Notes: generated by a model not told the origin, from the letters alone. A stretch of 64,000 nucleotides of DNA from Chloroflexota bacterium (GCA_013388735.1 JACAES010000075.1:60712-124711), one strand, 5' to 3'. Counted from the stretch's first letter, positions 1 to 9,763 are shown. Numbers and translations are program-made.

Positions 1-66
1 GCCTCCGCTTTAATCCATCAATCCCCAACCGGGTGATTGCTTGAAATGCTCACATCCAGAATTATT

Positions 67-94
67 TTGCTTGTTCTAGGATTAATTATACAAT
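67..94 (+). promoter_or_regulatory. Possible promoter of the MoxR-Bat operon
   Basis: TTGCTT (67-72) and TACAAT (89-94) are separated by 16 bases in an AT-rich stretch otherwise unlike the GC-rich surroundings. The -10 is good and the -35 weak. Nothing else is recognisable in the first 158 bases. Confidence 0.3.
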
Positions 95-158
95 CAAGCA
101 GTTTGATCGCACAGGATAGAAGTATGGTGATGCGTATTATCATCATCCTGAGAGGGCT

Positions 159-1145
159 ATGAGTTCCGCGCAGCAGCTCAATGAACTCGTCCGGCGCGAA
201 TCCGGCTTCATACAGGACGTGCTGGCCGAAGTTAACCGCGTGATGGTGGGGCAGGAGCGGCTGATTCACCGGCTACTGGTGGCGCTGCTCTGCAATGGGC
301 ATATTCTGATTGAAGGTGTGCCGGGGCTGGCGAAGACGCTGGCCGTCCGCACGCTGGCGGCGGCCATACAGGCGCGTTTTCAGCGCCTTCAGTTCACGCC
401 GGATCTGCTGCCCGCCGATCTGATCGGCACGCAGATTTACAACCCCCGCACCGGCGAGTTCACGCCGCGTATGGGGCCAATTTTCAGTAATCTTGTCCTG
501 GCGGATGAGATTAACCGCGCCCCGGCCAAAGTGCAGTCCGCCCTGCTGGAAGCGATGGAAGAACGGCAGGTGACGCTGGGTGACCGGACGTATACGCTGC
601 AAGACCCCTTTGTGGTGCTGGCGACGCAAAACCCAATTGAGCAGGCCGGGACGTACCCACTGCCGGAGGCGCAGCTTGATCGCTTTATGCTGAAGGTAGT
701 GGTGGAGTATCCGACGCGGGCGGAAGAACGCGCCATCATGGAGCGGATGGCCGGCGGCACACCACCTGCGCCGCAGCCGGTGGTTGAGGCGGATACCATT
801 CGCCGCGCCCGCGAAGTTGTGAATACGATTTACGTGGATGAAAAAATCAAGGATTACGTGCTGAATATCATCTTCGCCACCCGCGACCCGGCTTCCAACG
901 GCATGAAGGATTTGCGGCTGTTGATTGATCTGGGCGCGTCGCCGCGCGCGACGATATTTTTGCTGCGGGCGGCCAGGGCGAATGCCTTTCTGCGCGGGCG
1001 AGGTTATGTGATACCTGACGATGTGAAGCAGATTGCGGCGGATGTGCTGCGTCATCGCATCCTGCTGACGTTTGAGGCAGAGGCGGAGAACATCACGCCC
1101 GCCCAGATTATCCAGCAAATCCTGAGCCGGGTAGAAGTGCCGTGA
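159..1145 (+). CDS. MoxR-family AAA+ ATPase
   Basis: A 328-residue MoxR-type AAA+ ATPase, thought in this family to act as a chaperone-like motor on partner von Willebrand factor A (VWA) proteins. Walker A is GVPGLAKT (about residue 53), Walker B is LADEINRAP (about 112), and the sensor segment [20 protein letters not shown] is intact, so ATP hydrolysis is expected. Length is typical. The ATG at 159 follows a GAGAGGG ribosome site. It is the first gene of a tightly overlapped operon with DUF58, BatA, BatB, BatD and BatE-like proteins, the classic MoxR partner set. A second MoxR-DUF58 pair lies at 34446-36720. The substrate complex is not known from sequence. Confidence 0.95.
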   Translation: MSSAQQLNELVRRESGFIQDVLAEVNRVMVGQERLIHRLLVALLCNGHILIEGVPGLAKTLAVRTLAAAIQARFQRLQFTPDLLPADLIGTQIYNPRTGEFTPRMGPIFSNLVLADEINRAPAKVQSALLEAMEERQVTLGDRTYTLQDPFVVLATQNPIEQAGTYPLPEAQLDRFMLKVVVEYPTRAEERAIMERMAGGTPPAPQPVVEADTIRRAREVVNTIYVDEKIKDYVLNIIFATRDPASNGMKDLRLLIDLGASPRATIFLLRAARANAFLRGRGYVIPDDVKQIAADVLRHRILLTFEAEAENITPAQIIQQILSRVEVP

Positions 1146-2032
1146 TGATCGCGCCGACGACGCTGCGCAAGATTCGCCGGATTGAATTGCAAACGCGGCG
1201 CCTGGTGGATGACGTGTTCGCCGGGGCTTACCATGCCGTTTTTAAGGGGCGCGGCATCGAGTTTGACGCCGTGCGCCCCTACGAACCGGGCGATGATGTG
1301 CGGACGATTGATTGGAACGTGACGGCGCGGGCGGGCGAACCGTTCGTCAAGCAGTATGGTGAAGAGCGTGAACTGACGGTGATGCTGGCGCTGGATGCCA
1401 GCGCGTCCTGCCTGTTCGGAACGTCCCGACGCCAGAAGCGGGACGCGGCGGCGGAACTGGGGGCGGTGCTGGCCTACGCCGCGCTGCGCAATAATGATAA
1501 GGTTGGGCTGCTGCTGTTCAGCGACCGGGTGGAATTATATGTGCCGCCGCGCAAAGGACGTAATCACATCCTGCGGCTGATACGCGATCTGCTGACGGCG
1601 CAGCCGGCTGGCCGGACGACCGATCTGGCGCTGGCGCTCAGGACGGTCAGCCGCCTGCTCAAGCGGCGGGCGGTCGTGTTCCTCATTTCCGATTTTCTGA
1701 CGGCAGATGAGTCTTACGCGCGTAATCTGGCGCTGGCAGCGCGCCAGCATGATCTGATCGCCGTGCTGCTGGGGGATGCGCTGGAGCGGCAGTGGCCGGC
1801 GGTGGGTATCGTTGGCCTGCGGGATGCCGAAACCGGCGCACCGGCCTGGGTGGATACGAGCCAGCCGGGGTGGGGCAGTCGTTTTAAGGAACAGGCCGAA
1901 GCGCGCCGCGAGCGGGTTATTGCTATCCTGGACGACGCCGGCGTTGACCGGATTGACATATCCTCCGGCGGTGACGTGGTGCTGTCCCTGATGCAGTTCT
2001 TCCGGCAGCGGGCACGCCGTCTGGGACGATGA
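1142..2032 (+). CDS. DUF58 protein (VWA-like), MoxR partner
   Basis: A 296-residue DUF58 protein. The family signature around residues 38-60 is clear (GRGIEFDAVRPYEPGDDVR then IDWNVTAR). It is followed by a VWA-like fold with LALDASASC, a near-canonical DxSxS metal-site start. No membrane segment is visible, so it is probably cytoplasmic, unlike the second DUF58 protein of the window. The GTG at 1142 overlaps the moxR stop; an ATG three bases later (1145) is an equally possible start. The next gene overlaps it by 4 bases (ATGA). DUF58 proteins are regular neighbours and presumed clients of MoxR ATPases; the exact job is unknown. Confidence 0.92.
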   Translation: MMIAPTTLRKIRRIELQTRRLVDDVFAGAYHAVFKGRGIEFDAVRPYEPGDDVRTIDWNVTARAGEPFVKQYGEERELTVMLALDASASCLFGTSRRQKRDAAAELGAVLAYAALRNNDKVGLLLFSDRVELYVPPRKGRNHILRLIRDLLTAQPAGRTTDLALALRTVSRLLKRRAVVFLISDFLTADESYARNLALAARQHDLIAVLLGDALERQWPAVGIVGLRDAETGAPAWVDTSQPGWGSRFKEQAEARRERVIAILDDAGVDRIDISSGGDVVLSLMQFFRQRARRLGR

Positions 2033-2931
2033 TCGCGCGCTGGTTGGGGGTGGTGGTCGTGTGTGTATGGGCGGCGGTCGTGCGCGCGCAGATGCCGGTG
2101 ACGGCCCGGTTCGAGGCGTCGCCCGGTTCGCCCCTGATCGGCGAGCCGGTGACGCTGATACTGGTGGTCGAAGCGCCGTCCGACGCAGTGGTGACGCTGC
2201 CGCAGTTCGCGGCGGGGTGGCCGCCGTTTGAGGTGCGTGCTGTTGGCGAAGCTGAACAAGCCACAGGCGATGGCCGGACGGTGTACCGCCAGCCGCTTAC
2301 AGTTGTTCTGTGGCAGCCGGGCGACTACCGCACGCCGGAAACTGTCGTTGAGTATCGTCCGCCGGGCAGCGGGGAAAGTCTGCGCGTAATCGTCGAACCG
2401 GCTTTTTTTACCGTGCCGAGCGTGATCGAGCCGGATGATCTGGTACTGCGCCCGCTCAAGCCGCTGGAAATTCCCCTCTATATTTCGCCCTGGGTTATCG
2501 TGGCCGGCGGCGGGCTGGCGGCGGCGGGCGGCCTGAGCGCAGCGCGGCAGTTGAGAAAGCGCGCGCGAAAACCGGTCAGGGAACATCTGCCGGATGCGAC
2601 GGCGCGGACGCTGGCCGAACTGCGGCGGGTTCGCGGCCTGGCGCTGCCGGCAGCAGAGGCATATGTTCTGGTGGGGAACTGCCTGCGCCGCTACCTGGAA
2701 GAACGCTTCGAGGCTGCCGCGCCTGAACAGACGACCGACGAACTGCTGGCGGTTTTGCAGCGCCGCCCGGAACTGTCCGCCCGGCAGCACCGGGAACTGC
2801 GGCGAATGCTGGAACAGATTGACCTGGTGAAATTCGCGCGGGTTCGCCCGACGCAGGAATCCACACAGCGTTTATTTCAGGTTGTGTCACGCTGGGTGGT
2901 GGGCGTATCTTCACAGGAGGAGCAGCCGTGA
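2029..2931 (+). CDS. BatD/DUF4381-like membrane protein
   Basis: A 300-residue protein with an N-terminal signal sequence (ends about RAQ, residue 21), an extracytoplasmic beta-rich region resembling the oxygen-tolerance BatD N-terminus (residues 25-130), one membrane segment (about 152-172, rich in Gly/Ala) and a cytoplasmic helical tail. The tail, with alternating Leu/Arg and a YLEERF motif, resembles DUF4381 and BatD C-termini. It overlaps its upstream neighbour by 4 bases. Its position between DUF58 and BatA matches the DUF4381 gene of other MoxR/Bat operons. The assignment rests on architecture and context, not on a diagnostic residue. Confidence 0.75.
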   Translation: MIARWLGVVVVCVWAAVVRAQMPVTARFEASPGSPLIGEPVTLILVVEAPSDAVVTLPQFAAGWPPFEVRAVGEAEQATGDGRTVYRQPLTVVLWQPGDYRTPETVVEYRPPGSGESLRVIVEPAFFTVPSVIEPDDLVLRPLKPLEIPLYISPWVIVAGGGLAAAGGLSAARQLRKRARKPVREHLPDATARTLAELRRVRGLALPAAEAYVLVGNCLRRYLEERFEAAAPEQTTDELLAVLQRRPELSARQHRELRRMLEQIDLVKFARVRPTQESTQRLFQVVSRWVVGVSSQEEQP

Positions 2932-3926
2932 TGGATTTTCGGCTGGCGCATCCCTGGGTTTTACTGCTGCTACTGGTGCCGGCGGGGTTCTGGCTGTTTT
3001 CGGCGGTGAGCGGTCGGCGTTCGTCTCCACCGCTGGTGCGTTATTCGGATGTGCGTTTGGTGGACGATTTGCCTACCGGCTGGCGGGTTCGTTTTCGTCC
3101 TCTACCGGACATTCTGCGGTTGGCCGCCTGGGTACTGCTGGTGATCGGGCTGGCGCGCCCGCAGAGTGGCCGCGCGCAGGAACTGATTCGCGGGCAGGGG
3201 GTGGACATCGTGCTGGCGCTGGATATTTCCGGCAGCATGGCGGCACTGGACTTTACGCCCCAGAACCGCCTGGAAGCCGCTAAATCCGTCATCGGGGATT
3301 TCATCGCCGGGCGTTCGTTTGACCGCATCGGCCTGGTGGTTTTCGCGCAGGAGGCTTTTCACCAGACACCGCCGACGCTGGATTACGCGGCGCTGCAAAG
3401 GTCATTGGGAGACGTGCAGTTGGCGACGACCCTGGGTCTGGCGGATGGCACGGCTATCGGCATGGGAATCGCGTCGGCGGCGAACATGCTGCGGCAGAGC
3501 GCAGCCGCCAGCAAGGTGATAATCCTGCTGACCGACGGCGCGAACAACGCCGGGGGAATCGGGCCGGCGACGGCGGCGCAGGCGGTGGCCGCTCTGGGTA
3601 TCCGTGTATATACCATCGGCATGGGGACGACCGGCCTGGTGCTGGTTCCCGACGATGCAGGCAATACACAGCTTGTCGAGAGCGACCTTGACGAGGCCAC
3701 TTTGCAGGCTATTGCCGACGTCACAGGCGGGTTGTATTTTCGCGCCGGCGACCTGGTGGATTTACAGCGTGTTTATGACCAGATCAATGCTCTGGAACGC
3801 TCCGATGTGGTGCGGCAGACTGTCGTGCGCTGGCAGGAACAGGCCGGCTGGGTATTGTGGCCGGCGCTAGTTCTGTTGGTGATTGAACGGCTGCTCCGGT
3901 ATACCATTTTACAGACCATCCCATGA
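2928..3926 (+). CDS. batA: BatA-like VWA membrane protein
   Basis: A 332-residue protein with the BatA order: an N-terminal membrane segment starting FRLAHPWVLLLLL, a second one near residue 65-80, a VWA domain (about 90-290) and a C-terminal membrane segment. The MIDAS metal site is complete: DISGS (about residue 99), a mid-domain Thr and LLTDGANN. A strong AGGAGG at 2915-2920 precedes GTG 2928 by 7 bases; ATG 2931 is the alternative start. BatA is an inner-membrane VWA protein acting with MoxR and other Bat proteins, linked to stress or aerotolerance in Bacteroidetes and Leptospira; its role here is inferred from the operon. Confidence 0.9.
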   Translation: MMDFRLAHPWVLLLLLVPAGFWLFSAVSGRRSSPPLVRYSDVRLVDDLPTGWRVRFRPLPDILRLAAWVLLVIGLARPQSGRAQELIRGQGVDIVLALDISGSMAALDFTPQNRLEAAKSVIGDFIAGRSFDRIGLVVFAQEAFHQTPPTLDYAALQRSLGDVQLATTLGLADGTAIGMGIASAANMLRQSAAASKVIILLTDGANNAGGIGPATAAQAVAALGIRVYTIGMGTTGLVLVPDDAGNTQLVESDLDEATLQAIADVTGGLYFRAGDLVDLQRVYDQINALERSDVVRQTVVRWQEQAGWVLWPALVLLVIERLLRYTILQTIP

Positions 3927-5560
3927 TGTTTTTGAGTCCGACCGTACTGCTGCTGCTGGTGCTGCTGCCGCCGGTGATGGCGCTGCTGATCTGGCGAGAA
4001 CGCGCCCGGCGTAAAAAGACCCGCCGCCTGGCCGAGCCGGTTCTGCTGAGTCAGCTGCTTCCGCCAGATCATGCCCGGCGGCGGACGTGGGAATTAATCC
4101 TGTGGCCGGTGGTTGTCGCGTCGCTGATCGTCGCGCTGGCACGTCCGGCCTGGGGCGAAGAGCCGTCCATCGTCGTTTCCCAGGGGGTGAGCCTGATGAT
4201 CGTCTTGGACGTGAGCAGCAGCATGAACGCCGCCGATCTGCGGCCCAGCCGCCTGGAGCGGGCGAAGCTGGACATACGCGGCCTGCTTCCCGAACTGGAC
4301 GGTTATGAGGTCGGGCTGATTCTTTTCGCGGGCAGCGCCTTCGTTCAGTTCCCGCTGACGACCGATCTTCTGTCCGCCGAGACATTTCTCAACGGGGCGA
4401 CCGGCGCAGCAGTTTCTCGTCAGGGGACGGCGATTGAAGCCGCGCTGCGCCTGGCGGTCGAAGCCTTTGGCAGCCGCAGCAGCGCGCGGATTATTCTGCT
4501 GGCGACCGATGGCGAAAACCATGAGGGTGACCCGCTGGCGGCTGCCGAGCAGGCGGCCAACGAGGGGATTACGCTGCATGTTCTGGGTTACGGCGGGACA
4601 CAGGGCGAGCCGGTGCCGGTGCTGGATGCCGCCGGGAACGTAGCCGGCTACAAGGCCGATGCGTCCGGGAATGTCATTTTGTCGGCGCTGGATGAGGATA
4701 TTCTGCAACAGATCGCCGGTCGAGGGAACGGCGTCTACCGGCGGGCGGGCGTTGAGGGAACGGAAATCGTGGCGCTGTTGAGCCAGATGCGCGCCCGCGA
4801 AGGCGGCGGCCAGGAGATCACGGCGCGGAGTCAGAACGTCGAGCGGTCGGGTATTTTCGTAGCCCTGGCGCTGCTGGCACTTTCGGCGGACCTGCTGGCC
4901 GCGCTGCTGTACGAGGGCCGCTTGACGGATGGTCGTCAAACCCTGCTGGCGCTGCTGGTGATGGTGCTGGCGGGATGCGATGTGAACCCAAGCGAGCGCA
5001 TCGGCGCGGGGGGCGACCTGTACCGGCGGGGCGATTACCTGGGCGCGGTGGAGGCTTTTCAACTGGCGCAGGCTGTCGCGCCCGACCAGCCGGAAGCCTA
5101 TTACAACGCGGCCAGCGCGCTGGCGCGTTCCGGTCAACTGCGGCGGGCAGTGGCCGCGCTGGAACAGGCCATCAGATTTGCAGATGCGGAACTGGCGGCG
5201 AAAGCCTACTACAATCTGGGCAACGTCTACTTTGAGATGAGCCGCTTCCCGGAAGCTATCGGCGCCTACCAGGACGCGCTGCGGCTGAACCCGGCGGATG
5301 AGGAAGCGCGCTACAACCTGGAACTGGCCTTAAGGCGGGCGGCGCCGCCCGCCGTGACCCCTGTTTCCGAAACGCCGGCCCCGCCACCGGACGCACCATC
5401 ACCGACCGGGACAGCGCCTGTGCCGCCGCCGCCCGCCGGCCCGCTGACGGTTGAGGATGCCGAGCAGCTTCTCGATGCCGTCCAGAACCAGCAGCAAACG
5501 TTGGGGGACTATCTGCGGAAGCTAACACCGCAGGCGCAGCCGGTCGAAAAGGACTGGTGA
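3923..5560 (+). CDS. batB: BatB-like VWA protein fused to a BatC-like TPR domain
   Basis: A 545-residue fusion. Residues 1-320 follow BatB: two N-terminal membrane segments, a VWA domain with complete DVSSS MIDAS and LLATDGENH, then a membrane segment (about 312-328). A further hydrophobic stretch ends in VMVLAGC, which looks like a lipoprotein lipobox in mid-protein. At least three TPR units follow (about 360-470; motifs AYYNAASALARSG, AYYNLGNVYFEMSRFPEAI), then a Pro-rich linker and a Gln-rich tail. BatC is normally a separate TPR protein after BatB, so this reads as an in-frame BatB-BatC fusion. ATG 3923 overlaps the batA stop by 4 bases. Confidence 0.88.
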   Translation: MMFLSPTVLLLLVLLPPVMALLIWRERARRKKTRRLAEPVLLSQLLPPDHARRRTWELILWPVVVASLIVALARPAWGEEPSIVVSQGVSLMIVLDVSSSMNAADLRPSRLERAKLDIRGLLPELDGYEVGLILFAGSAFVQFPLTTDLLSAETFLNGATGAAVSRQGTAIEAALRLAVEAFGSRSSARIILLATDGENHEGDPLAAAEQAANEGITLHVLGYGGTQGEPVPVLDAAGNVAGYKADASGNVILSALDEDILQQIAGRGNGVYRRAGVEGTEIVALLSQMRAREGGGQEITARSQNVERSGIFVALALLALSADLLAALLYEGRLTDGRQTLLALLVMVLAGCDVNPSERIGAGGDLYRRGDYLGAVEAFQLAQAVAPDQPEAYYNAASALARSGQLRRAVAALEQAIRFADAELAAKAYYNLGNVYFEMSRFPEAIGAYQDALRLNPADEEARYNLELALRRAAPPAVTPVSETPAPPPDAPSPTGTAPVPPPPAGPLTVEDAEQLLDAVQNQQQTLGDYLRKLTPQAQPVEKDW

Positions 5561-6924
5561 CGATGCGGCATGTCACATCAATTCTTCTCATAGTCATGAT
5601 AGCAGCGCAAGGATTCGGGCTGCAAACCGCCTTAGCACAGAATGGCGAGGATGTTTTTGTCGAAGCCCTGGTGGACAACCCCGCGCCGTTCGTCGGCCAG
5701 CAGATCACCTACATTGCGCGTTTTTACCGCTTGCAGGCATTGGCGGATCTGTCTTTTCCGTACACGCCGCCGGATTTTGAAGGCTTCTGGCGGGTGAACA
5801 TCGAGCCTTTCCCGTTCACGCAAACCGCGCAGCAGCTTAAGGGAAGACAGTATATCATCAGCGAAATTCGCACGGCGCTGTACGCCACGCGCCCCGGCGA
5901 AATTATCATCGGCCCGGCGCAGATCGGTCTGCCGGAAGAAGTTTTTCAGACGGGGGGACGCTTAAACGCCAACATGGTTTCTGTACAGGCGCAGCCGCTT
6001 CCGGGTGAAGCGCCGCCGGGTTTTAATGGAGCGGTCGGGCAGTTCGAGATGTCGGCCACGCTTGACCGGCAGTCGGCCTCTGTCGGCGAACCGATCATAC
6101 TGCGCCTGTTCGTGAACGGGACGGGCAACGTCGAACAGCTTGCGTCGCCGGAACTGCCGGCGCTGGATGGTATGCAGGTGTTCGTTAATCCCGGCAGCTA
6201 TACGGCGCTTCAGCAGAACGGGCGCATTACCGGCCAGCGTGTGTACGAGTGGCTTCTGGTGTTTGACCGGCCAGGGGCGCGGACTTTACCGCCGGTCAAC
6301 CTGGTCTATTTTGACCCCGACAGCCTGACTTACCGGACTGTCAGCACGACGCCGGTTCAGATCGAAATCACCCCCGGCGAAGGTGGAGCGATGGCCTTAC
6401 CACCGACTGAGGCAGTGGTTGAAGCAGATCGCATCCGACCGCTTAAGCCGGTTGTCTCACCGCCTGCACGCGGCTCGATTGACCCCAATACAGTTTTCTG
6501 GTTGCTGTGGCTGATTCCGCCGTTTAGCGCGGCTGCCAGCGGCATATGGATGAGACGGCAGCAGCAGCGTCAGCGGGATCGCGCGAAAATCCGCCAGAAA
6601 GAAGCCCTGACACGCGCGCGCCAATCACTTCATAAGGCGGCGGCGCTGCCGGCGGAGGCCGCATACCGCCAGATCACGGCGGCTTTTTGGGCCTACTTTG
6701 GCGATAAACTCGATCTTTCGCCCGGCCAGCAGCGGCTGGATGATGTTCAGCCGGTCATGGCCGCGCGGGACGTCCCCGATGCCATCAGCGCGCAGGTTAT
6801 GCTGTGCCTTGAACAGGCGGCACAGGGGCTTTATGCGCCGGGCGGCGGGGTAAATGTGCAGCGTTTGGCGCAACAGGCGGCGGCAGCGCTGGAACGGCTG
6901 GACGCCGCCTGGGGGACAGCATGA
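5557..6924 (+). CDS. batD: BatD-like protein
   Basis: A 455-residue protein with a signal peptide (cleavage near ALAQ, about residue 28), a long extracytoplasmic beta-sandwich region of BatD type (motifs NPAPFVGQQITYIARFYR, PYTPPDFEGFW, SVGEPIILRLFVNGTGN), one membrane segment (about 310-328) and a basic cytoplasmic tail with helical repeats. This matches oxygen-tolerance protein BatD. GTG 5557 overlaps the upstream stop; ATG 5563 gives a cleaner signal peptide (MRHVTS) and may be the true start. It overlaps the next gene by ATGA. It probably sits in the membrane with BatA/BatB. Confidence 0.85.
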   Translation: MTMRHVTSILLIVMIAAQGFGLQTALAQNGEDVFVEALVDNPAPFVGQQITYIARFYRLQALADLSFPYTPPDFEGFWRVNIEPFPFTQTAQQLKGRQYIISEIRTALYATRPGEIIIGPAQIGLPEEVFQTGGRLNANMVSVQAQPLPGEAPPGFNGAVGQFEMSATLDRQSASVGEPIILRLFVNGTGNVEQLASPELPALDGMQVFVNPGSYTALQQNGRITGQRVYEWLLVFDRPGARTLPPVNLVYFDPDSLTYRTVSTTPVQIEITPGEGGAMALPPTEAVVEADRIRPLKPVVSPPARGSIDPNTVFWLLWLIPPFSAAASGIWMRRQQQRQRDRAKIRQKEALTRARQSLHKAAALPAEAAYRQITAAFWAYFGDKLDLSPGQQRLDDVQPVMAARDVPDAISAQVMLCLEQAAQGLYAPGGGVNVQRLAQQAAAALERLDAAWGTA

Positions 6925-7679
6925 CAGCCCGATTGTTCGCCATTGTTCTGCTGATGCTGGCCGGTTCCGTCCGGGCGCAAACCGGCGCAGCCGATACCGC
7001 TGGCCGCGCGCAGGCCGCTTACGAGTCCGGCGATTATGCAGCGGCCATCAACCTGTACGAGACGCTGGTGAGCAGCGACCTGGCCGATGGAAACGTCTAC
7101 TACAACCTGGGCTGTGCTTACCACCAGAACGGCGACCTGAGCCGGGCGCTGCTGAACTATCTGCGCGCGCAGGCTTTCATCCCGCGCGACCCGGATTTAG
7201 AGCACAATCTGCGGTTGGCGCGCGCGCGCCGTATGGATGTCCAGGGGGATGAGCGAGGATGGATTGAAGGTCTGGCCGTTCTGACATCCGGCATCGTGAC
7301 CGTGCAGGAATTGGGGTGGGGGGCGCTGCTGGCCTGGGCAGCCGGGTTTGGCCTGCTGGCGGCCTGGATACTGCGGCCCGACCAACGCGCGGCGCTTCGC
7401 CTGCCGCTGGCTGCGGCGGGTATGATCGCCATGTTTGTGCTGATTCTGTTCATAAGCCGTCTGTGGGTTTCGACCAATCGCCCGGCGGCGGTCGTTTTGC
7501 CGGAGCAGGCGCGGGTGATGAGCGGCCCAGGCGAAACCTACCTGGAGCTTTTTCCGCTGCACGCGGCGGCTGAAGTGCGCCGGGTCGAAACACGAAACGG
7601 CTGGATTCGGTTTGTTCTGCCGGATGGCCGCCAGGGATGTCTGCCGCAGGAGAGTATGGAAAGTGTTTGGATGGAATAA
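6921..7679 (+). CDS. batE: BatE-like TPR protein with SH3-type tail
   Basis: A 252-residue protein with a signal peptide (ends near VRAQ), two TPR-like units (about 28-105; AYESGDYAAAINLYETL and YYNLGCAYHQNGDLSRALL), two membrane helices (about 133-180) and a C-terminal bacterial SH3-like stretch (about 190-250, RVMSGPGETY and WIRFVLPDGRQGCL). This is the BatE layout. It is the last gene of the seven-gene, fully overlapping operon that starts at 159, and a hairpin follows the stop codon. Confidence 0.82.
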   Translation: MTARLFAIVLLMLAGSVRAQTGAADTAGRAQAAYESGDYAAAINLYETLVSSDLADGNVYYNLGCAYHQNGDLSRALLNYLRAQAFIPRDPDLEHNLRLARARRMDVQGDERGWIEGLAVLTSGIVTVQELGWGALLAWAAGFGLLAAWILRPDQRAALRLPLAAAGMIAMFVLILFISRLWVSTNRPAAVVLPEQARVMSGPGETYLELFPLHAAAEVRRVETRNGWIRFVLPDGRQGCLPQESMESVWME

Positions 7680-7688
7680 ATAACAGAA

Positions 7689-7711
7689 GGGACACGACGC
7701 TGCCGTGTCCC
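7689..7711. terminator. Hairpin between convergent bat and suc operons
   Basis: GGGACACG (7689-7696) pairs perfectly with CGTGTCCC (7704-7711) over a 7-base loop, 10 bases after the batE stop and 14 before the sucD stop. There is no strong T tract on either strand, so it may be a weak bidirectional terminator. Confidence 0.5.
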
Positions 7712-7724
7712 CTGGAGTTAATCG

Positions 7725-8582
7725 TTACTTCAGAAGCGCCGGGATTTGTTCGGGGTTATCGGCCACGCGGACGCCGGCTTCCAGCAGGGCTTCAATCTTC
7801 TCGGTCGCAGTTCCTTCGCCGCCTTCGATGATCGCGCCGGCGTGTCCCATGCGCGTTCCGGGCGGGGCGCTCTTACCGGCGATGAAAGCGGCGACCGGTT
7901 TGGTCATGTTCGCTTTGATGAATTCCGCCGCATCCACCTCGGCGCGCCCGCCGATTTCGCCGATGAGGACAACTTTTTCTGTTTCCGGGTCTTCTTCAAA
8001 CATCTGAAGGATTTCGACAAAATTGGTGCCGATGATCGGATCACCGCCGATGCCGACGCAGGTTGTCTGCCCCATACCGGCCTGGGTGAGGGCATAGACG
8101 ACTTCATAAGTGAGCGTGCCGCTTTTCGAGACGACGCCGACATTACCGGGCGTGCCGATATAACCCGGCATGATGCCAATTTTGGCGATGCCCGGCGCGA
8201 GCAGACCGGGGCAGTTGGGGCCGATGAGCCGACTGTCGTGACTGCTGAGATATTCGGAAACTTTCATCATCTCAATAATCGGAATACCTTCGGTGATGCA
8301 GACAATGAGTTTGATGCCGGCGTCAACCGCTTCATAGATGGCGTCCGGCGCGTAGGGGGCGGCCACGTAAATGATGCTGGTATTCGCGCCGGTAGCATCC
8401 ACTGCTTTTTTAACCGTGTCAAAAACGGGCTTGCCATGCACCCATTCGCCGCCCTTGCCGGGGGTGACGCCGCCGACCAGATTGGTGCCGTACTCGATCA
8501 TCTGTTTGGTGTGGAAGCTGCCCTCGCGCCCGGTGATGCCCTGAACGATCAGGCGGGTATCCTGGTTGACCAGAATTGCCAT
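7725..8582 (-). CDS. sucD: Succinyl-CoA ligase alpha subunit
   Basis: A 285-residue alpha subunit of succinyl-CoA synthetase (TCA cycle, succinyl-CoA to succinate with ATP or GTP formation). Seen: an N-terminal CoA-binding Rossmann domain ([20 protein letters not shown]), the ligase segment [15 protein letters not shown] (about residue 120), and the phosphohistidine loop RMGHAGAI (about 245). Length is normal. It lies 2 bases after sucC, so the two subunits are co-transcribed and co-translated. Its end is convergent with the bat operon. Confidence 0.97.
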   Translation of the reverse strand: MAILVNQDTRLIVQGITGREGSFHTKQMIEYGTNLVGGVTPGKGGEWVHGKPVFDTVKKAVDATGANTSIIYVAAPYAPDAIYEAVDAGIKLIVCITEGIPIIEMMKVSEYLSSHDSRLIGPNCPGLLAPGIAKIGIMPGYIGTPGNVGVVSKSGTLTYEVVYALTQAGMGQTTCVGIGGDPIIGTNFVEILQMFEEDPETEKVVLIGEIGGRAEVDAAEFIKANMTKPVAAFIAGKSAPPGTRMGHAGAIIEGGEGTATEKIEALLEAGVRVADNPEQIPALLK

Positions 8583-8584
8583 GA

Positions 8585-9763
8585 TTACTGCGCTCCTTTT
8601 TCGGCTGCCAGAGCCTTCCGGGCAGCCTCGACCGCTTTTTTGGCCGCTTCGGTCAGGGTCGCGGCGCTGGATAAATTGGGGATATTGGCGTTATCAATGA
8701 TGGCCCGGCCTTCTTCGGAATTCGTGCCGACCAGACGGATAACCATCGGCAAGCTGCTTGGCACTTCGTTAAGGGCTTCCAGGATGCCGCGCGCCACTTC
8801 ATCACAGCGTGTGATGCCGCCGAAGATGTTAAACAGGACGGATTTCACATTGGTATCGGCCAGGATGATACGGAGCGCCGCCGCGACTTTTGAGGCCTGT
8901 GCGCCGCCGCCGATGTCGAGGAAGTTGGCCGGCCCGATTTCGTCCCCGCCGTACAGTTTGGTCATGTCCATCGTGGTCATGGCGAGTCCCGCGCCGTTGA
9001 CCATGCAGCCGATCTGCCCGTTGAGTTTGACGTAGCTGATGCCGGCGGCGCGTGCCTGGGTTTCTTCTTTCGGTTCGGCATCGGTGTCGCGCATTTCGGC
9101 CAGGTGCGGCTGGCGGAACAGGGCGCTGTCGTCAATAATCATTTTTCCATCCAGCGCGATAAGCTGGTTTTCTTTGGTAATAACCAGGGGATTGATCTCG
9201 GCCAGGACGGAATCGCTGGACAGATAACAGCGGTAGAGGTTAGTGGCGATGCGCGAGAACGCCCGCCAGTGTTCGTGAGGAAGATTGATGCCGCTGGCGA
9301 GATTGCGCGCCTGATAATCCAGCAGTCCCAGGAAGGGGTCAATATGTTCGCGCGCGATGGCGTCCGGGTTTTCACGGGCGACCTGCTCGATTTCGACGCC
9401 GCCTTCAGAAGACGCCATGATGACCGGACGGCCTGCCGCGCGGTCATTGGTAATGCCGAGGTAGATTTCCTGGGCGATGTTGGCGGCGGGGTCAATCAAT
9501 ACTTTTCTGACGGTCAGACCTTTAATGTTCATACCCAGGATGGCATTGGCGTATTCTTCGGCCTGCTCCGGGGTTTTGGCGACTTTGACGCCGCCCGCCT
9601 TGCCACGCCCGCCGACCAGTACCTGGGCTTTGACCACCACCGGGCATCCCAGTTCGCGGGCGGCCTCGTAAGCCTCCTGGGGGGTGCCGGCGGTTTTGCC
9701 CTTTAGGATGGGAATTCCGAACTCCGCAAAGCGGAACTTAGACTGATATTCATGAAGATTCAA
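8585..9763 (-). CDS. sucC: Succinyl-CoA ligase (ADP/GDP-forming) beta subunit
   Basis: A 392-residue beta subunit with an N-terminal ATP-grasp fold ([28 protein letters not shown] near residue 50) and a C-terminal ligase domain ([34 protein letters not shown]). It binds nucleotide and succinate and pairs with the sucD product. The start is TTG at 9763, chosen because GGAGG lies 8 bases upstream and the translation then begins exactly as the family does. A TATACT box occurs further upstream, near 9820, but without a convincing -35. Confidence 0.97.
   Translation of the reverse strand: MNLHEYQSKFRFAEFGIPILKGKTAGTPQEAYEAARELGCPVVVKAQVLVGGRGKAGGVKVAKTPEQAEEYANAILGMNIKGLTVRKVLIDPAANIAQEIYLGITNDRAAGRPVIMASSEGGVEIEQVARENPDAIAREHIDPFLGLLDYQARNLASGINLPHEHWRAFSRIATNLYRCYLSSDSVLAEINPLVITKENQLIALDGKMIIDDSALFRQPHLAEMRDTDAEPKEETQARAAGISYVKLNGQIGCMVNGAGLAMTTMDMTKLYGGDEIGPANFLDIGGGAQASKVAAALRIILADTNVKSVLFNIFGGITRCDEVARGILEALNEVPSSLPMVIRLVGTNSEEGRAIIDNANIPNLSSAATLTEAAKKAVEAARKALAAEKGAQ

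Noticed and set aside
1714..2790. Long open frame on the minus strand opposite the DUF58 and BatD-like genes
   Set aside because: It lies wholly antisense to recognisable genes, and its Arg/Gln-rich translation is what GC-rich coding DNA gives in the wrong frame.
7746..9035. Frame of about 430 codons opposite sucD/sucC
   Set aside because: Antisense to two conserved enzymes; no domain, no ribosome site.
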